This document shows positions 34,022 to 43,140 of a DNA stretch of 64,000 nucleotides, one piece after another. This DNA is from Caballeronia peredens. GTDB taxonomy: Bacteria; Pseudomonadota; Gammaproteobacteria; Burkholderiales; Burkholderiaceae. The stretch covers positions 1 to 64,000 of the forward strand of contig FCOH02000027.1 in NCBI GenBank assembly GCA_001544595.2, read 5' to 3'. Positions within the stretch are counted from its first letter, which is position 1. Every line of letters begins with the position of its first letter. The notes beneath the pieces are model-generated. The model saw only the letters and a program-made list of their open reading frames with translations. It was not told the origin of the DNA and did no database searches. The translations under genes and the position numbers were made by a program.

Positions 34022-34507
34022 TCAGGTCGTCACGCGCGTGATACCGCCGCTCGACAGCAGACGCACGCGTTGTCCCGCGTAGAACATCTGCCCGTCGGCG
34101 CTCTGGGTGATCGCTCGCAGATCGCCGTTCTCGAGACGCACGGTGATTTCCAGTCCCCTCTGGCGATCCATGCGGCCTTCCACTTCGTTGCCCGCCACCG
34201 CGCCCGCGATTCCGCCGATCACGCCCGAGAGCAGCGAGCCGTGCCCGCGGCCGATCGCGCTGCCCGCCACGGCGCCGAGCAGGCCGCCGCCGATCGCGCC
34301 GAACGGGCTCGTCTGGCCGTTGTTGTCGTCGATCGTCACGGGGCGCACGCTTTCCACCGTCGCCATGCGCACGGTTTGCTCGTGCTGCGTCTGAAGGTCG
34401 TTGTAGACGTCGGCGGAACTCCCCATCCCGCCCATGGATGCACAGCCGCTCATGCCCACGGTGCACGCGACGGCCAGTGTGCAGACTGCGATAGTCGACT
34501 TGTTCAT
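34022..34507 (-). CDS. Glycine-zipper outer-membrane lipoprotein (SlyB-like)
   Basis: The gene encodes 161 residues from ATG 34507, preceded by GAGGAG. The lipoprotein signal ends MSGCAS, with the lipidated Cys near residue 22. The glycine-zipper pair (about 75-110: GAIGGGLLGAVAGSAIG, SGVIGGIAGAVAGNEVEG) forms two close-packed membrane helices, as in SlyB/PcP proteins. The C-terminal beta segment is EITVRLENGDLRAITQS. SlyB proteins stabilise the outer membrane under stress. It is monocistronic and shares the downstream terminator. Confidence 0.93.
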   Translation of the reverse strand: MNKSTIAVCTLAVACTVGMSGCASMGGMGSSADVYNDLQTQHEQTVRMATVESVRPVTIDDNNGQTSPFGAIGGGLLGAVAGSAIGRGHGSLLSGVIGGIAGAVAGNEVEGRMDRQRGLEITVRLENGDLRAITQSADGQMFYAGQRVRLLSSGGITRVTT

Positions 34508-34683
34508 GTTTCGCTCCTCAGTTTCGCGATGTTGTCTGGTCGGTCCTCGATTCGCGGACCGCGTTGCCATGGAAAACATCGTAAAGAGGCCGAATGAGCC
34601 CTGAATGAGGCGGCGCTGCGTGCTTGACCTGCATGATTGAAGCGCTTATACAGAACTCTCATCGCTCGCGACCGGAGTCTTGA

Positions 34684-35442
34684 ATGACAAGAAACGCGAT
34701 TCCTCTCGTAATTTGCGCCGTCGCCTTGACCGCCTGTTCGACGGGCGGCTCCAACACCCCGCCGCCGCCCGGCACCGTCACGACCACACTTGCCTCGGGC
34801 GGCGTCTACAAGGGCACGCTCAAGGGCAGCAGCGCCTACGCCACGCTCCTCATGCTCTTCGACGGCACCGCGTATCTCTTTTACGGAGGCGCAGGCGGCC
34901 CGGATCTGGCGGGCGTCGCGGTGGCCGCCAACGGCGCGCAAACGAGCGACGGACGCTTCACCAGCACGTCGGCGTTCGACTATCGGCTGGGGAAGACGGC
35001 TGCATCGCCCGCTGTCTTCAGCGCGGATTTCGCGCACGCGCCCGCCGTCGACGGCACCGTCGCCGAGAAGGACGGCAGCGCCGGCCTCGCGTTCACGGCC
35101 AGCGCTCTGCCGATGCTCGACGTCGCGCCGAGCCGCGCGAACGCGGGCGGCCTTTACAGCGGCCGCGGCATGTCGCTCGGCGGCGCGACGCAAACGCGCA
35201 TCACGGTCGCCGCCGACGGCTATCTCGCCGGCACGACCACATCGGGCTGCATCTTCAAGGGGAGAACGGCGCCGCACGAAGGCACCAACGCCTATGACGT
35301 CTCCGTGACCTTCGGCCCCGCGCCCTGCCCGCTTCCCGACACGACCGTCACCGGCAATGCCGTGCTCGACGGCGCGCGCCTCATGGTTGCGCTGCCGAGC
35401 CCGGACCGCTCGAACGTGTTTCTTTTCGACGGCCGGAAATAA
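34684..35442 (+). CDS. Lipoprotein of unknown function
   Basis: The 252-residue product has a signal and lipobox VALTACS, with Cys near residue 18. After a proline spacer (NTPPPPGT), it carries repeated strands of the type ASGGVYKGTLKGSSAYATLL and YLFYGGAGGPDLAG, which look like a beta-barrel or beta-propeller half. Two cysteines late in the chain (SGCIFKG and APCPLP) may form a disulfide. No family name is recognised. It stands alone, ahead of an imperfect hairpin at 35460-35495. Confidence 0.7.
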   Translation: MTRNAIPLVICAVALTACSTGGSNTPPPPGTVTTTLASGGVYKGTLKGSSAYATLLMLFDGTAYLFYGGAGGPDLAGVAVAANGAQTSDGRFTSTSAFDYRLGKTAASPAVFSADFAHAPAVDGTVAEKDGSAGLAFTASALPMLDVAPSRANAGGLYSGRGMSLGGATQTRITVAADGYLAGTTTSGCIFKGRTAPHEGTNAYDVSVTFGPAPCPLPDTTVTGNAVLDGARLMVALPSPDRSNVFLFDGRK

Positions 35443-35459
35443 CGCCCGACACAAAAACG

Positions 35460-35495
35460 GCAAGTGACGGGAGAACTTCCCGTTCACTGCTTACA
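35460..35495. terminator. Weak hairpin after the lipoprotein gene
   Basis: GTGACGGGA pairs with TCCCGTTCAC (one bulged base) around a short loop, without a T-tract. It may aid termination or mRNA stability between the lipoprotein gene and the sugar dehydrogenase gene. Confidence 0.35.
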
Positions 35496-35638
35496 TAAGC
35501 GATTTCTATCCTAAGATTGTTCACTGCAGGCAGCGTCGTCGCGTTCGCGTCCGCTTGCTTTCGAGACCGCGCGCATCGACGGAATCAGGCTTGTTGTTCA
35601 GTGCATTTCCAGAAAGCCGTACAACAGGAGACAACCAG

Positions 35639-36907
35639 ATGACCGTAACGCTCAAGCTCTTGCCCCTCGCCGTCGGCGCGATGTTTGCCTGTCTGCCGTA
35701 TGCGAACGCGGCGCAGGACAACGTCAACACGCTCTCGAACTTCCGCCAGACCGGCAACACCACACCGGCCGAAACCATTCCGCAGGCCGGCCAGACCGCC
35801 GACGCGCTGCGCAAGAACCTGGAGCAGATCAAGCTGCCGCCGGGCTTCAAGATCGAGCTGTATGCGGTGGTGCCGGAGGCGCGGCATATGGCGATCGAGC
35901 CGTCGACGGGCGTCGTGTTCGTCGGTTCGCGCAAGAATCGCGTGTGGCAGGTGACTGATCGCACCAAGCAGCGCGTGGCGAGCGATGTCGTGCAGTTTGC
36001 GTCGTCGGTGACGTTCAAGGTGCCGAACGGCGTCTGCTTCTCGCCGGACGGCGTGCTCTACGTGGTCGAGCAGAATCGCGTGCTGGGTTTTCCCGCCGCG
36101 CAATTCTTCGGCGAAGGCGGTCCGGATGTGGCCGCGGCGGTCGTCGTGCCGCAGGGCAAGCTGATTCCGACGCAGTTCGAGAGCTTCAATCACGGCGCGC
36201 GCGCGTGCCGCATCGGACCGGACAAGAAGCTGTATATCGCGCTCGGCCAGCCGTGGAACGTGCCGCCGAAGGACAAGCTCGCCGACCTCGACCGCAACGG
36301 GCTCGCCGGCATCGTGCGCATGGATCAGGACGGCAAGAACCGCGAAGTCTATGCGCACGGCGTGCGCAATTCGGTCGGCCTCGATTTCAATCCGAAGGAC
36401 AAGACGCTGTGGTTCACCGATAACCAGGTCGACGGCATGGGCGACGACATCCCGCCCGGCGAGCTGAATCACGCGACGAAGGCCGGCGAGAACTTCGGCT
36501 TCCCGTGGTACGGCGGCGGCAAGGTGCGCACGGTCGAATATAAGGACCAGAATCCGCCGGCGGGCGTCGTGTTCCCGCAGGTCGAATTCGCCGCGCACGC
36601 CGCCGACCTCGGCATGTCGTTCTACAACGGCAAGATGTTCCCGCAGAAATATCAGGGCGGCATCTTCGACGCGGAACACGGTTCGTGGAACCGCACGAAG
36701 CCGATCGGCGCGCGCATCATGTTCGTCCCGATCAAGGACGACGGCACGGCGGGCGAGGCCGAAGTCTTCGCGGAAGGCTGGCTCACGCCGAGCGGCGAGT
36801 ACATGGGCCGTCCCGTCGATGTGCAGATGCTGCAGGACGGCTCGCTGCTCGTCTCCGACGACTACGCGGGCGCGATCTACCGCATCTCATATACGGGGTC
36901 GAAATGA
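35639..36907 (+). CDS. Soluble PQQ-type sugar/sorbosone dehydrogenase
   Basis: The gene encodes 422 residues from ATG 35639, with AGGAGACAA before it. A signal peptide of about 25 residues (ends ANAAQ) sends it to the periplasm. The body is a six-blade beta-propeller of the GSDH family: [20 protein letters not shown] opens it, and [29 protein letters not shown] (in part), [15 protein letters not shown] and [15 protein letters not shown] carry the cofactor and calcium residues. It oxidises a sugar or aldehyde and passes electrons on, probably to the cytochrome c gene it overlaps by ATGA. The natural substrate is uncertain. Confidence 0.93.
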   Translation: MTVTLKLLPLAVGAMFACLPYANAAQDNVNTLSNFRQTGNTTPAETIPQAGQTADALRKNLEQIKLPPGFKIELYAVVPEARHMAIEPSTGVVFVGSRKNRVWQVTDRTKQRVASDVVQFASSVTFKVPNGVCFSPDGVLYVVEQNRVLGFPAAQFFGEGGPDVAAAVVVPQGKLIPTQFESFNHGARACRIGPDKKLYIALGQPWNVPPKDKLADLDRNGLAGIVRMDQDGKNREVYAHGVRNSVGLDFNPKDKTLWFTDNQVDGMGDDIPPGELNHATKAGENFGFPWYGGGKVRTVEYKDQNPPAGVVFPQVEFAAHAADLGMSFYNGKMFPQKYQGGIFDAEHGSWNRTKPIGARIMFVPIKDDGTAGEAEVFAEGWLTPSGEYMGRPVDVQMLQDGSLLVSDDYAGAIYRISYTGSK

Positions 36908-37221
36908 GGTTCGCGCTGACGGCGGTGGTGCTGGCGGGCGCGCTGGCGGCGATGTCGGATGCGTCGTTCGCCGCCGGCGACGTCAAGGCCGGGCGCGCCA
37001 AGGCGACGGCATGCGCGGCCTGTCACGGCATCGACGGCATGTCGAAACTGCCCGAAGCGCCCAATCTCGCCGGCCAGACGGAGGAATATCTCGTGAAGGC
37101 GCTCAACGACTTCCGCTCCGGCGAGCGCAAGAACGAAATGATGTCGATGATGGCGAAACCCTTGTCGGACGCGGACATCGCCAATCTGGCGGCGTACTAC
37201 CACAGCCTCGGTAAGCAGTGA
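36904..37221 (+). CDS. Periplasmic class I cytochrome c
   Basis: This 105-residue protein has a signal peptide of about 23 residues (ends SFAAG) and one heme site, CAACHG, at about 39-44. The axial Met is probably in the [11 protein letters not shown] region. [18 protein letters not shown] is the usual Cyt-c core. Its start overlaps the dehydrogenase stop, so it is the likely electron acceptor of that enzyme and hands electrons to an oxidase. There is no membrane anchor. Confidence 0.94.
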   Translation: MRFALTAVVLAGALAAMSDASFAAGDVKAGRAKATACAACHGIDGMSKLPEAPNLAGQTEEYLVKALNDFRSGERKNEMMSMMAKPLSDADIANLAAYYHSLGKQ

Positions 37222-37286
37222 CATCGACGAGGTGTTGCGAAATTGCTGCGGTACAGTCCCGATTGCGATTTTTTTTGTTTTGGGGG

Positions 37287-37314
37287 TTGACGGATTGGCC
37301 TAAGGGTTTATACT
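37287..37314 (+). promoter_or_regulatory. Strong sigma-70 promoter (orphan)
   Basis: -35 TTGACG at 37287-37292, 16-base spacer, -10 TATACT at 37309-37314. This is near consensus. It points at a unit of only about 65 bases that ends in a terminator, with no plus-strand gene beyond. Confidence 0.8.
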
Positions 37315-37320
37315 AGGCCT

Positions 37321-37383
37321 TGTCTCCTCCATGTCTCAACCGATATGGATTCAAGCCCGCTCAACTGAAGCGGGCTTTTTTTT
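37321..37383 (+). ncRNA. Candidate small RNA with anti-Shine-Dalgarno 5' end
   Basis: Predicted start is about seven bases after the -10 box, near 37321. The 5' end reads TTGTCTCCTCC (37320-37330), a single-stranded-looking stretch complementary to ribosome sites of the form GGAGACAA. The 3' end is a Rho-independent terminator. In this window GGAGACAA is the ribosome site of the MFS gene (4934-4941), the HMG-CoA lyase (7104-7111), the sugar dehydrogenase (35627-35634) and acoB (50713-50720). It is reminiscent of anti-SD motif RNAs of alphaproteobacteria. It is not matched to a named family. Confidence 0.6.
37353..37383 (+). terminator. Rho-independent terminator
   Basis: Arms AAGCCCGCT (37353-37361) and AGCGGGCTT (37369-37377), seven-base loop, then a run of eight T. 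It ends the small-RNA unit and also any read-through from the cytochrome c operon. Confidence 0.95.
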
Positions 37384-37424
37384 CGCCTGCGTTTGTGCAA
37401 TGCGACGGCAATCGCCCGCGTGCT

Positions 37425-37994
37425 TTAGCGGACATTCGCCATCAGGTCGTCCGCGGTGACCACCGTGCAGTATTCCGGATGCAGATTCGCAAGCGACATG
37501 GCGTGCACGTCCTCGGCACTGCGGGGCACGCCGTTCCAGTCCGTCCGGGCGAACGTGAAGCAACCGTCGTCGACGAGCCAGGTCTGGAAGCCGAGATTGC
37601 CGGCCATGCGGACCGTCGCCTCGACAGAATTGTTCGTAATGACGCCCGCGACAACCAGTGCGTCGTGACCTCCGGCCCGTAGCCGATCCTCCAGACCCGT
37701 TCCGATAAAAGCATTGTTTGTCTGCTTCGGAATGACGGGCTCGCCGGACACGGGCGCGAGCTCCGGCTTGAATTCGTGCCCTGGCTGATCCGGTCGGTAG
37801 TAAGACTGCGGCTCTGTCGAGTCGTGCCGAACGTGCCACACCGGCCATCCTCGGCTGCGCCAATAACATAGCAGCCGGCCAATCTGCACCTCTGCTTGAG
37901 GATTGTTTCGGATGCCCCAGCCTGGATGGTCTATGGCTCGCTGAAGGTCGATCAGTAAAAGTACGGCACCGGGGGACGGAAGAAGAGGAAGCAT
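37425..37994 (-). CDS. Isochorismatase-fold hydrolase with Cys-to-Ser change
   Basis: This 189-residue protein has the family fold, with Asp16 in LLLIDLQRA and Lys90 in VIPKQTNNAF in place. At the nucleophile position, where most family members have Cys in a TNxCVxxTxR motif, it has Ser123 (GVITNNSVEATVR). Cysteine hydrolysis as in nicotinamidase is therefore unlikely; isochorismatases themselves also lack the Cys. It may be a hydrolase acting through water, or a non-catalytic protein. It stands alone between the small-RNA unit and the DUF1016 gene. Confidence 0.88.
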   Translation of the reverse strand: MLPLLPSPGAVLLLIDLQRAIDHPGWGIRNNPQAEVQIGRLLCYWRSRGWPVWHVRHDSTEPQSYYRPDQPGHEFKPELAPVSGEPVIPKQTNNAFIGTGLEDRLRAGGHDALVVAGVITNNSVEATVRMAGNLGFQTWLVDDGCFTFARTDWNGVPRSAEDVHAMSLANLHPEYCTVVTADDLMANVR

Positions 37995-38029
37995 GTGTCG
38001 ATGTAGTGATGTTCAGGCGTGTTTCGGTG

Positions 38030-39160
38030 CTATTCGGCGTCGTTCTCTCCGCGCCGCGCATCCAGCGCCTTGCGCGAACGCTCCAGTTCCTCCGCGATCA
38101 GCCGTTCGTCCGGCAGCACGGTCTGATATTCCGCGGCGAGGATCTTGTTCGGCAGATTGTCGAGCGCGTAGCGCGCTTCCGCGCTGCCTTTGCCCGCGCA
38201 CAGAATCAGTCCGACCGGCGGGTTTTCGCCCGGCTTCATCCAGTGCTCGCGCGCGTAGTTCAGGTAGAGATGCATCTGTCCGGCGTCGGCGTAGCTGAAG
38301 CGCCCGACCTTCAGATCGACGATCACGAGACACTTCAGCCGCCGGTGGAAAAACAGCAGATCGACGCGAAACCACGTGTCGTCGATGCGCAGCCGCCGTT
38401 GCCGGCCGACGAACGCGAAATCGTCGCCGAGTTCGAGCAGGAAATCCGCGAGACGCTGGATCAGGGCTTCTTCCAGATCCGACTCGGAATACTCATCCCT
38501 GATGTCGAGAAATTCGAGGACGAACGGGTCCTTGATCGCCTGCTCGGGCGTGAGAGCGTCGTCCGGCGCGCGCTCCGACGCCTTTTCCAGCAGCGCCGCC
38601 TTGTTGCGCGACAACGCGAGCCGCTCGTAGAGCTGGCTGTTCACCTGGCGGTCCAGCTGGCGCACCGACCAGCCTTCGCGCAGCGCTTCGCTTTCGTAGA
38701 AGGCGCGCGCCGCATCGCTTTTCACGGACAGAAGGCGCACGTACGCCGACCACGGCAGCGCGAAGCGGCCGGCGAGCACGGCGAGCGTGGATTCTCCAGA
38801 CGCCGTCTGGAGCGTTGGCGCGGCCGTCGCCGATTTTCCAGACGGCGTCTGGAAAATCCGCTCGGGCGGCCATTGCTGATAGAACGCGCGCATGTTGGCG
38901 AGGTTCGCACGGCCGAATCCTCTGCCGAAACGGCTCGTGAGATCGGCGGCCAGCCGCGTGATGAGCGTCTCCCCGTAGCCCGCCCGATGCGCTCCGCCCT
39001 GCTCCGACTCGACAATCCGCCGCCCGATTTCCCAGTACGACGCCGTCATGATCGCGTTGACGCTCCGTGCGGCGGCGCGCCGCGCGCTCTCGAGCACTTC
39101 CACGATGCCCGAGCGGAATTCGTCGTAGCCGTTGTTCGCGGCCATTGCGCGCTTCGCCAT
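38030..39160 (-). CDS. DUF1016/YhcG-type PD-(D/E)XK nuclease-like protein
   Basis: The gene encodes 376 residues from ATG 39160. The N-terminal DUF1016_N domain (about 12-190) has TASYWEIGRRIVE and WSVRQLDRQVNSQLYERLALS (in part). The C-terminal nuclease domain (about 215-350) carries the core residues DLLFFHRRLKCLVIVDLKVG (Asp and Asp-Leu-Lys in place of E-x-K). YhcG-like genes are scattered among bacteria, often near mobile or restriction genes. Between the two domains lies an unusual insertion (TPSGKS, QTASGES) built from two DNA palindromes. Cellular role unknown; DNA repair or defence is possible. Confidence 0.9.
   Translation of the reverse strand: MAKRAMAANNGYDEFRSGIVEVLESARRAAARSVNAIMTASYWEIGRRIVESEQGGAHRAGYGETLITRLAADLTSRFGRGFGRANLANMRAFYQQWPPERIFQTPSGKSATAAPTLQTASGESTLAVLAGRFALPWSAYVRLLSVKSDAARAFYESEALREGWSVRQLDRQVNSQLYERLALSRNKAALLEKASERAPDDALTPEQAIKDPFVLEFLDIRDEYSESDLEEALIQRLADFLLELGDDFAFVGRQRRLRIDDTWFRVDLLFFHRRLKCLVIVDLKVGRFSYADAGQMHLYLNYAREHWMKPGENPPVGLILCAGKGSAEARYALDNLPNKILAAEYQTVLPDERLIAEELERSRKALDARRGENDAE
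38794..38812. repeat. Palindrome inside DUF1016 gene, copy 1
   Basis: CTCCAGAC and GTCTGGAG flank a GCC centre, eight-base arms. On the coding strand it specifies QTASGES. It is related to the longer copy about 40 bases away. Confidence 0.8.
38832..38858. repeat. Palindrome inside DUF1016 gene, copy 2
   Basis: GATTTTCCAGAC (38832-38843) and GTCTGGAAAATC (38847-38858) are perfect 12-base arms around GGC. It encodes QTPSGKS on the coding strand and shares the CCAGAC core with copy 1. Confidence 0.85.
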
Positions 39161-39569
39161 TCGTCGATCCTTTCCGTGCGGCACGGCCCGTCGGCCGCTC
39201 AAGCGCTCGAATATAGCGGAATTCGCTTCCCCGCCTCCCCGCTCCCGCGTCAAGGCGCTGCATCCGCACGGAATGTCGACTTTGTCGATGTGTGTTGGTC
39301 TTCTCGCACGCCCCTCACGTTAGGTTTGGGGTTTTCGTTCCCAGGCTCTTCGGCCTCGATGATTCTTCGTGTATCTGGTCTCCCCATCGCGAACTACGCG
39401 AGGGTCTGGAATTTCATGCCGATGCTCGCCGGCTCCGGCTTGTCCACAGTTTCCGTGCACAAGCCTGTGGATATCGTTTCAGGTTTCGCCGCAACACCTT
39501 GATTCGAAACCGCTTACCTCCGACGCCCGGCAAAGCGCCCCGTTCGCGCCGCCGGACTCGACTTCACGC
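39161..39569. other. Intergenic region with a 36-base dispersed repeat
   Basis: This is about 400 bases between the DUF1016 gene and a small membrane-protein gene. Its notable content is the DnaA-box-like repeat at 39440-39475. I see no supported gene. Confidence 0.6.
39440..39475 (+). repeat. Dispersed 36-base repeat with DnaA-box-like ends, copy A
   Basis: It begins TTGTCCACAGTTTC and ends TGTGGATATC. 32 of 36 positions match the reverse complement of copy B at 60702-60737. The ends resemble DnaA boxes (TTGTCCACA, ATATCCACA) facing each other. Confidence 0.8.
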
Positions 39570-39752
39570 TCAGTCGCGGTTAGGCAGGCACGACGCGACC
39601 ATTGCGTCGATGCGGTTCATCTCCACGCTGAAAATCGACTGCGGCGCGGCTGCGCTCAGTTCGTCGGCGGCGGAGCGCGGCAACGCCATCGCGATCGTAG
39701 CCGTTGCGGCGAGCGCAACGATCATCGACAGTAACCAGGAAAAGACGGCCAT
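39570..39752 (-). CDS. Small membrane-anchored protein
   Basis: The 60-residue product starts at ATG 39752, with GAGG six bases ahead. It opens MAVFSWLLSMIVALAATATI, one membrane helix, then has a short polar tail with SAAAPQSIFSVEMNRIDAM. No family is recognised. It is downstream of the GST gene on the same strand but 127 bases away, so it may have its own promoter. Confidence 0.5.
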   Translation of the reverse strand: MAVFSWLLSMIVALAATATIAMALPRSAADELSAAAPQSIFSVEMNRIDAMVASCLPNRD

Positions 39753-39879
39753 CGCCAACCTCGTCAAGTGAACTCTGGATCGGCGCGCGTGAACGTCAGC
39801 GCGTGATGTGAAGAGTAGAGCCGTGCGGCGCTTCGCACAGCCCCACGGACGAGGGGACTCGAAGAGGGGTAACCGGAGA

Positions 39880-40548
39880 TTAAGGCCGAAGTTGCGGCGA
39901 CGGCACCGTCGACACGTTCTGGGCGCGCGCCGCGGTCTCTTGCGCACGCATCGCGCGCCGGAAGCCTTCGCGTTCGCGCAGACGCTTCCAGTACTGCGCG
40001 ATCGGCGGCGCGAAGCGTTCGCTCTCGCCGATGAGTTCAGCCAGCATCAGCGCATAGCCGACGGAAATATCCGCCGCCGTGAAGCGCCCCGCGCACAAAT
40101 ACGGCTGCGCTTCCAGCAGCGGCGCGAGCGTGCGCAGCCGCGCGTGGAACCAGCGCGCGTAATCGTCGACGATCTGCGGCTGCCGGCGCTCCGGCGGCTC
40201 CAGATGCGTGTAACGCAACACGAGCGTCTGCGGAAACGTGAGCGTCGCCTCGCCGAAATGCAGAAAGTTGAGATAGCGCCCGAAATCGGCTTCGTGCGCC
40301 GCGACATCGAGCACGCCCGGCGAATAGCGCGCCGCCAGATATTGGCAGATCGCCGCCGATTCGGTCATGAAGAGCGCGTCGTCCGCGAACGCCGGAATCG
40401 TGCCGAGCGGATTCACGTCCTTGAACGCGCGGGCGAGCGCGCGCGGCGGAAACGGCAGCATTTTCAGTTCGTACGGCACGCCGATTTCTTCCAGCGCCCA
40501 CAGCGGCCGGAACGAACGCGCGCTCACGCAATGGTGCAGCGTAATCAA
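39880..40548 (-). CDS. Glutathione S-transferase
   Basis: The gene encodes 222 residues from a TTG start at 40548, chosen because AGGAGAACGCAC precedes it and because the first strand (ITLHHCVSARSFRPLWALEE) then begins at residue 2. The thioredoxin-like domain (1-78) has the GSH-binding TIPAF with cis-Pro and ESAAICQYLA. The helical domain has GRFTAADISVGYALML (about 170-185), the family hydrophobic staple. It follows the enoyl-CoA hydratase by 17 bases, so the two form an operon. Substrate unknown. Confidence 0.92.
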   Translation of the reverse strand: MITLHHCVSARSFRPLWALEEIGVPYELKMLPFPPRALARAFKDVNPLGTIPAFADDALFMTESAAICQYLAARYSPGVLDVAAHEADFGRYLNFLHFGEATLTFPQTLVLRYTHLEPPERRQPQIVDDYARWFHARLRTLAPLLEAQPYLCAGRFTAADISVGYALMLAELIGESERFAPPIAQYWKRLREREGFRRAMRAQETAARAQNVSTVPSPQLRP

Positions 40549-40565
40549 GTGCGTTCTCCTGCCGC

Positions 40566-41363
40566 TCAGCCGAGCCACGAAGGCTTGCGCTTTTCCAGGA
40601 AGCTGCGCACGCCTTCGCGGCCTTCCTCCGATGCGCGGATGCGCGCGATGCGCTCGGCCGTCTCGCCGATCAACGCTTCATCGATGTCTCTGCCCGCGAA
40701 ATCCGCGACCAGCTTCTTGCACTCGCGCACGCCGTTCGGGCTGTTCGCGGCGATGCTCGCGGCGATCGCATCGACGCATGCATCGAGCCGATCGGCGGCG
40801 ACGGCTTCGTGCACGAAGCCCAGACGCAGCGCTTCGGCCGCATCGAAGCGCTCGGCCGTCACGAAGTAGCGATGCGCCGCGCGCGCGCCCATCGCACGGA
40901 TCACGTAAGGCGCGATGGTCGCGGGCATCAGGCCGAGCTTCGCTTCGGAGAGACAGAAGTGCGCGGTATCCGCCGCGACCGCGATATCGCATACGGCGAC
41001 GAGTCCCATGCCGCCCGCGTACGCATCGCCCTGCACGCGCGCAATCACCGGTTTCGAACACGCGTAGATGGTGTTGAGCATGGTCGCGAGGCCCAGCGCA
41101 TCGGCGCGGTTCTCCGCTTCCGAATAGCCCGCCATGCGCTTCATCCAGTTGAGATCGGCGCCCGCGCAGAACGCCGGACCGCTCGCGGCGAGCACGATGA
41201 CGCGCACGTTCGCGTCGTCATCGAGCGCGCGGAAGGCGGCGGTCAGTTCGACGATGGTCGCGTCGTCGAAGGCGTTGCGCACGTCCGGGCGATCGAGCGT
41301 CACGCGCGCCACGTGTCCTTCGATGCCGAGCTTCAGGCGTTGCAGATTCGATGCGTCGGTCAT
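40566..41363 (-). CDS. Enoyl-CoA hydratase/isomerase (methylglutaconyl-CoA hydratase-like)
   Basis: The gene encodes 265 residues from ATG 41363, preceded by GGGAGACG. The crotonase oxyanion-hole segments are GPAFCAGADLNWMKRM (about 60-75) and RVQGDAYAGGMGLVAVCDI (about 103-121). SEAKLGLMPATIAPYVIRAMG supplies the catalytic Glu. This pattern is that of methylglutaconyl-CoA hydratase of leucine breakdown (LiuC/AtuE type), which yields HMG-CoA, a substrate for a lyase such as the one at 6158. The other liu genes are not beside it. A palindrome just upstream is a likely operator. Confidence 0.92.
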   Translation of the reverse strand: MTDASNLQRLKLGIEGHVARVTLDRPDVRNAFDDATIVELTAAFRALDDDANVRVIVLAASGPAFCAGADLNWMKRMAGYSEAENRADALGLATMLNTIYACSKPVIARVQGDAYAGGMGLVAVCDIAVAADTAHFCLSEAKLGLMPATIAPYVIRAMGARAAHRYFVTAERFDAAEALRLGFVHEAVAADRLDACVDAIAASIAANSPNGVRECKKLVADFAGRDIDEALIGETAERIARIRASEEGREGVRSFLEKRKPSWLG

Positions 41364-41379
41364 GCTTTCGTCTCCCTTG

Positions 41380-41398
41380 AATTGAGCATTGCTCAATT
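41380..41398. promoter_or_regulatory. Operator-like palindrome upstream of enoyl-CoA hydratase
   Basis: AATTGAGC (41380-41387) and GCTCAATT (41391-41398) flank ATT. It lies 17 bases ahead of the start codon, next to the ribosome site, where a TetR-type repressor would act. Confidence 0.55.
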
Positions 41399-41552
41399 TT
41401 CCGATGCGTTGCGGCGAATGTTGATCGTTCAGTGTCTATGAAAATCGCTACAAACGTCAACCCGATTGTTTGAGCCTGACTCACAAAACTTGCAAGCACC
41501 AATCATTCGACGAAACCGATACCCGCCATGTCATGAAGCCAACACGCGCCGA

Positions 41553-42451
<899 letters not shown>

Positions 42452-42459
42452 ATCCGCCG

Positions 42460-43140
42460 ATGCCGCTCGACAGCGCCGATCTCCAGGCCATCGCGCTCAC
42501 GCTCGAACTGGCGTCGCTGACGACGGCGCTGCTGCTCGTCGTCGGCACGCCGATCGCGTGGTGGCTCACGCGCACGCGCTCGCGGCTGAAGGGCATCGTC
42601 GGCGCGGTGGTGGCGCTGCCGCTCGTGCTGCCGCCGACGGTCATCGGCTTCTATCTGCTCGTGGTGATGGGGCCGAACGGTTATGTCGGCAAGCTCACGC
42701 AGTCGCTCGGCATCGGCTTGCTGCCGTTCACGTTCGCGGGTCTCGTGGTGGGCTCGGTGATTTATTCGCTACCGTTCGTCGTGCAGCCGTTGCAGAACGC
42801 CTTCGAGGCGATGGGCCGCCGTCCGCTCGAAGCCGCCGCCACGCTGCGCGCGGGACCGTGGGACACGTTCTTCGCGGTGGTGCTGCCGCTCGCGCGGCCG
42901 GGCATCATCACGGCGACCATTCTCGGCTTCGCGCACACGGTCGGCGAATTCGGCGTCGTGCTGATGATCGGCGGGAATATTCCCGGGCGCACGCGCGTGG
43001 TGTCCGTGCAGATCTTCGATCACGTCGAAGCGCTCGAATACGCTCAGGCGCACTGGCTCGCGGGCGGCATGGTGATATTCTCGTTCGTCGTCCTGCTGCT
43101 GCTCTATTCGCGCCGGCGTTCCGTGGCGGCTCATGTCTGA
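42460..43140 (+). CDS. modB: Molybdate ABC transporter permease
   Basis: The 226-residue inner-membrane protein has five helices and the ABC permease EAA loop [21 protein letters not shown] (about 125-145). [15 protein letters not shown] is the ModB-specific stretch. It is eight bases after modA and overlaps modC by eight bases. It passes molybdate across the membrane. Confidence 0.95.
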   Translation: MPLDSADLQAIALTLELASLTTALLLVVGTPIAWWLTRTRSRLKGIVGAVVALPLVLPPTVIGFYLLVVMGPNGYVGKLTQSLGIGLLPFTFAGLVVGSVIYSLPFVVQPLQNAFEAMGRRPLEAAATLRAGPWDTFFAVVLPLARPGIITATILGFAHTVGEFGVVLMIGGNIPGRTRVVSVQIFDHVEALEYAQAHWLAGGMVIFSFVVLLLLYSRRRSVAAHV

